From Pseudomonas palleroniana (GTDB lineage: Bacteria > Pseudomonadota > Gammaproteobacteria > Pseudomonadales > Pseudomonadaceae), in the NCBI RefSeq assembly GCF_003031675.1, contig NZ_PYWX01000031.1, positions 62,001-126,000 on the forward strand: 64,000 nt of DNA. Direction: 5' to 3'. Both the position numbers and the translations under genes were made by a program. Under the pieces are notes generated by a model that had not been told where the DNA came from, made no database searches, and was given only the letters and a program-made list of their open reading frames with translations. Positions 63,670 to 64,000 of this stretch are shown here, in pieces. Each line of letters opens with the position of its first letter. The first letter of the stretch is position 1.

Positions 63670-64000
63670 TCAGGCAGCCAAGGTGTGGCGCTTGCCAAAC
63701 AGCGCCACACTCGCCACACCCACCGCCCCCATCACCGCACAGTAACCCACACAAATCCACGGACTGGTCGGCATCAGCGCAATCAGCAACAGCGGCGTGG
63801 TACTCGCCCATAGCGCGTAGGCAATGTTGTAGGTAAAGGAAATCCCCGACACCCGCACCTGCGCCGGAAACAGCCCGACCATCACCGACGGCACCGCACC
63901 GACTACGCCACAACTCAAGCCCGCCAAGGCGTATGCCGCGCCCAGCCATACACCACCGGCGATCAGGCTGGCGTACAACACCGCAATGCCTACCGGCAGC
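63670..64000 (-). CDS. MHS-type MFS transporter, C-terminal part (truncated by window edge)
   Basis: The frame is open to the right edge, so the N-terminal part is outside the window. The visible 110 residues comprise the last membrane spans of a metabolite:H+ symporter: GLSCGVVGAVPSVMVGLFPAQVRVSGISFTYNIAYALWASTTPLLLIAL, matching the FPxxxRxSGxSxxYN motif of ProP/ShiA-like carriers. Substrate unknown. Convergent with gntP, 3 bp apart. Confidence 0.88.
   Translation of the reverse strand, partial: LPVGIAVLYASLIAGGVWLGAAYALAGLSCGVVGAVPSVMVGLFPAQVRVSGISFTYNIAYALWASTTPLLLIALMPTSPWICVGYCAVMGAVGVASVALFGKRHTLAA

Noticed and set aside
1..64000. CRISPR array, prophage or insertion sequence
   Set aside because: No regular spaced repeats, no cas genes, no phage structural genes and no transposase were found; the only repeats are REP-type palindromes.

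Overview
The window reads as a chromosomal segment of a Pseudomonas from the P. fluorescens group. The evidence is high GC coding DNA with Pseudomonas codon use, classic Pseudomonas housekeeping blocks (prfA-hemA; lolB-ispE-tRNA-Gln-prs-rplY-pth-ychF), fluorescens-type REP/REPIN palindromes, a DUF2790 gene and an Hrp1-type type III secretion cluster like the rsp/rsc locus known from P. fluorescens SBW25.

Layout. 1-7085 (+): a translationally coupled light/photo-oxidative-stress operon: C-terminal part of a MerR/LitR-like regulator, photolyase, NTF2-like protein, SDR, FAD oxidoreductase, DUF1365 protein, cyclopropane/furan fatty acid synthase-like methyltransferase and a DUF2878 membrane protein. 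7140-8275: a YkgJ-type cysteine cluster protein, a nested REPIN and a PagL-type lipid A deacylase. 8389-13124 (-): hemA-prfA-prmC-moeB-murI. 13307-20213 (+): TPR lipoprotein, lolB, ispE, tRNA-Gln, prs, rplY, pth, ychF.

20539-38579 holds a complete-looking Hrp1 type III secretion apparatus set between ychF and tRNA-Met. An HrpS-like sigma54 activator sits at one end and the ECF sigma factor HrpL at the other. A sigma54 -24/-12 promoter precedes hrpL. Three near-perfect hrp boxes (21511, 24221, 37795) head the three structural operons: [small pilin candidate]-hrpB-hrcJ-hrpD-hrpE, hrpF-hrpG-hrcC-hrpT-hrpV, and hrpJ-hrcV-hrpQ-hrcN-hrpO-hrpP-hrcQ-hrcR-hrcS-hrcT-hrcU. The inferred cascade is HrpS -> sigma54 -> HrpL -> hrp boxes, with HrpV/HrpG as likely modulators. 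Recognisable hrpR, hrpZ, hrpK and effector genes are not in the window, HrcQ is one polypeptide, and the pilin position holds an unfamiliar 61-residue ORF.

38804-45494: tRNA-Met, a levansucrase with a LexA-like 20-bp palindrome just upstream, an EamA transporter, a PhzF-family protein, a lipoprotein-type gamma-glutamyltransferase, PgeF/YfiH and an orphan HigA-like regulator. 45522-51616: ddl, a LysE-type exporter, a DUF2975/HTH pair, an AraC regulator, a flavin reductase, a soluble PAS-chemoreceptor and a DUF2790 protein. 51842-62079: a metal-resistance block with an OprD porin, czcRS, czcCBA and a CDF exporter; candidate shared operator octamers lie upstream of oprD, czcR and czcC. 62296-64000: a GntP gluconate permease and the 3' part of an MHS-type MFS transporter that runs off the right edge.
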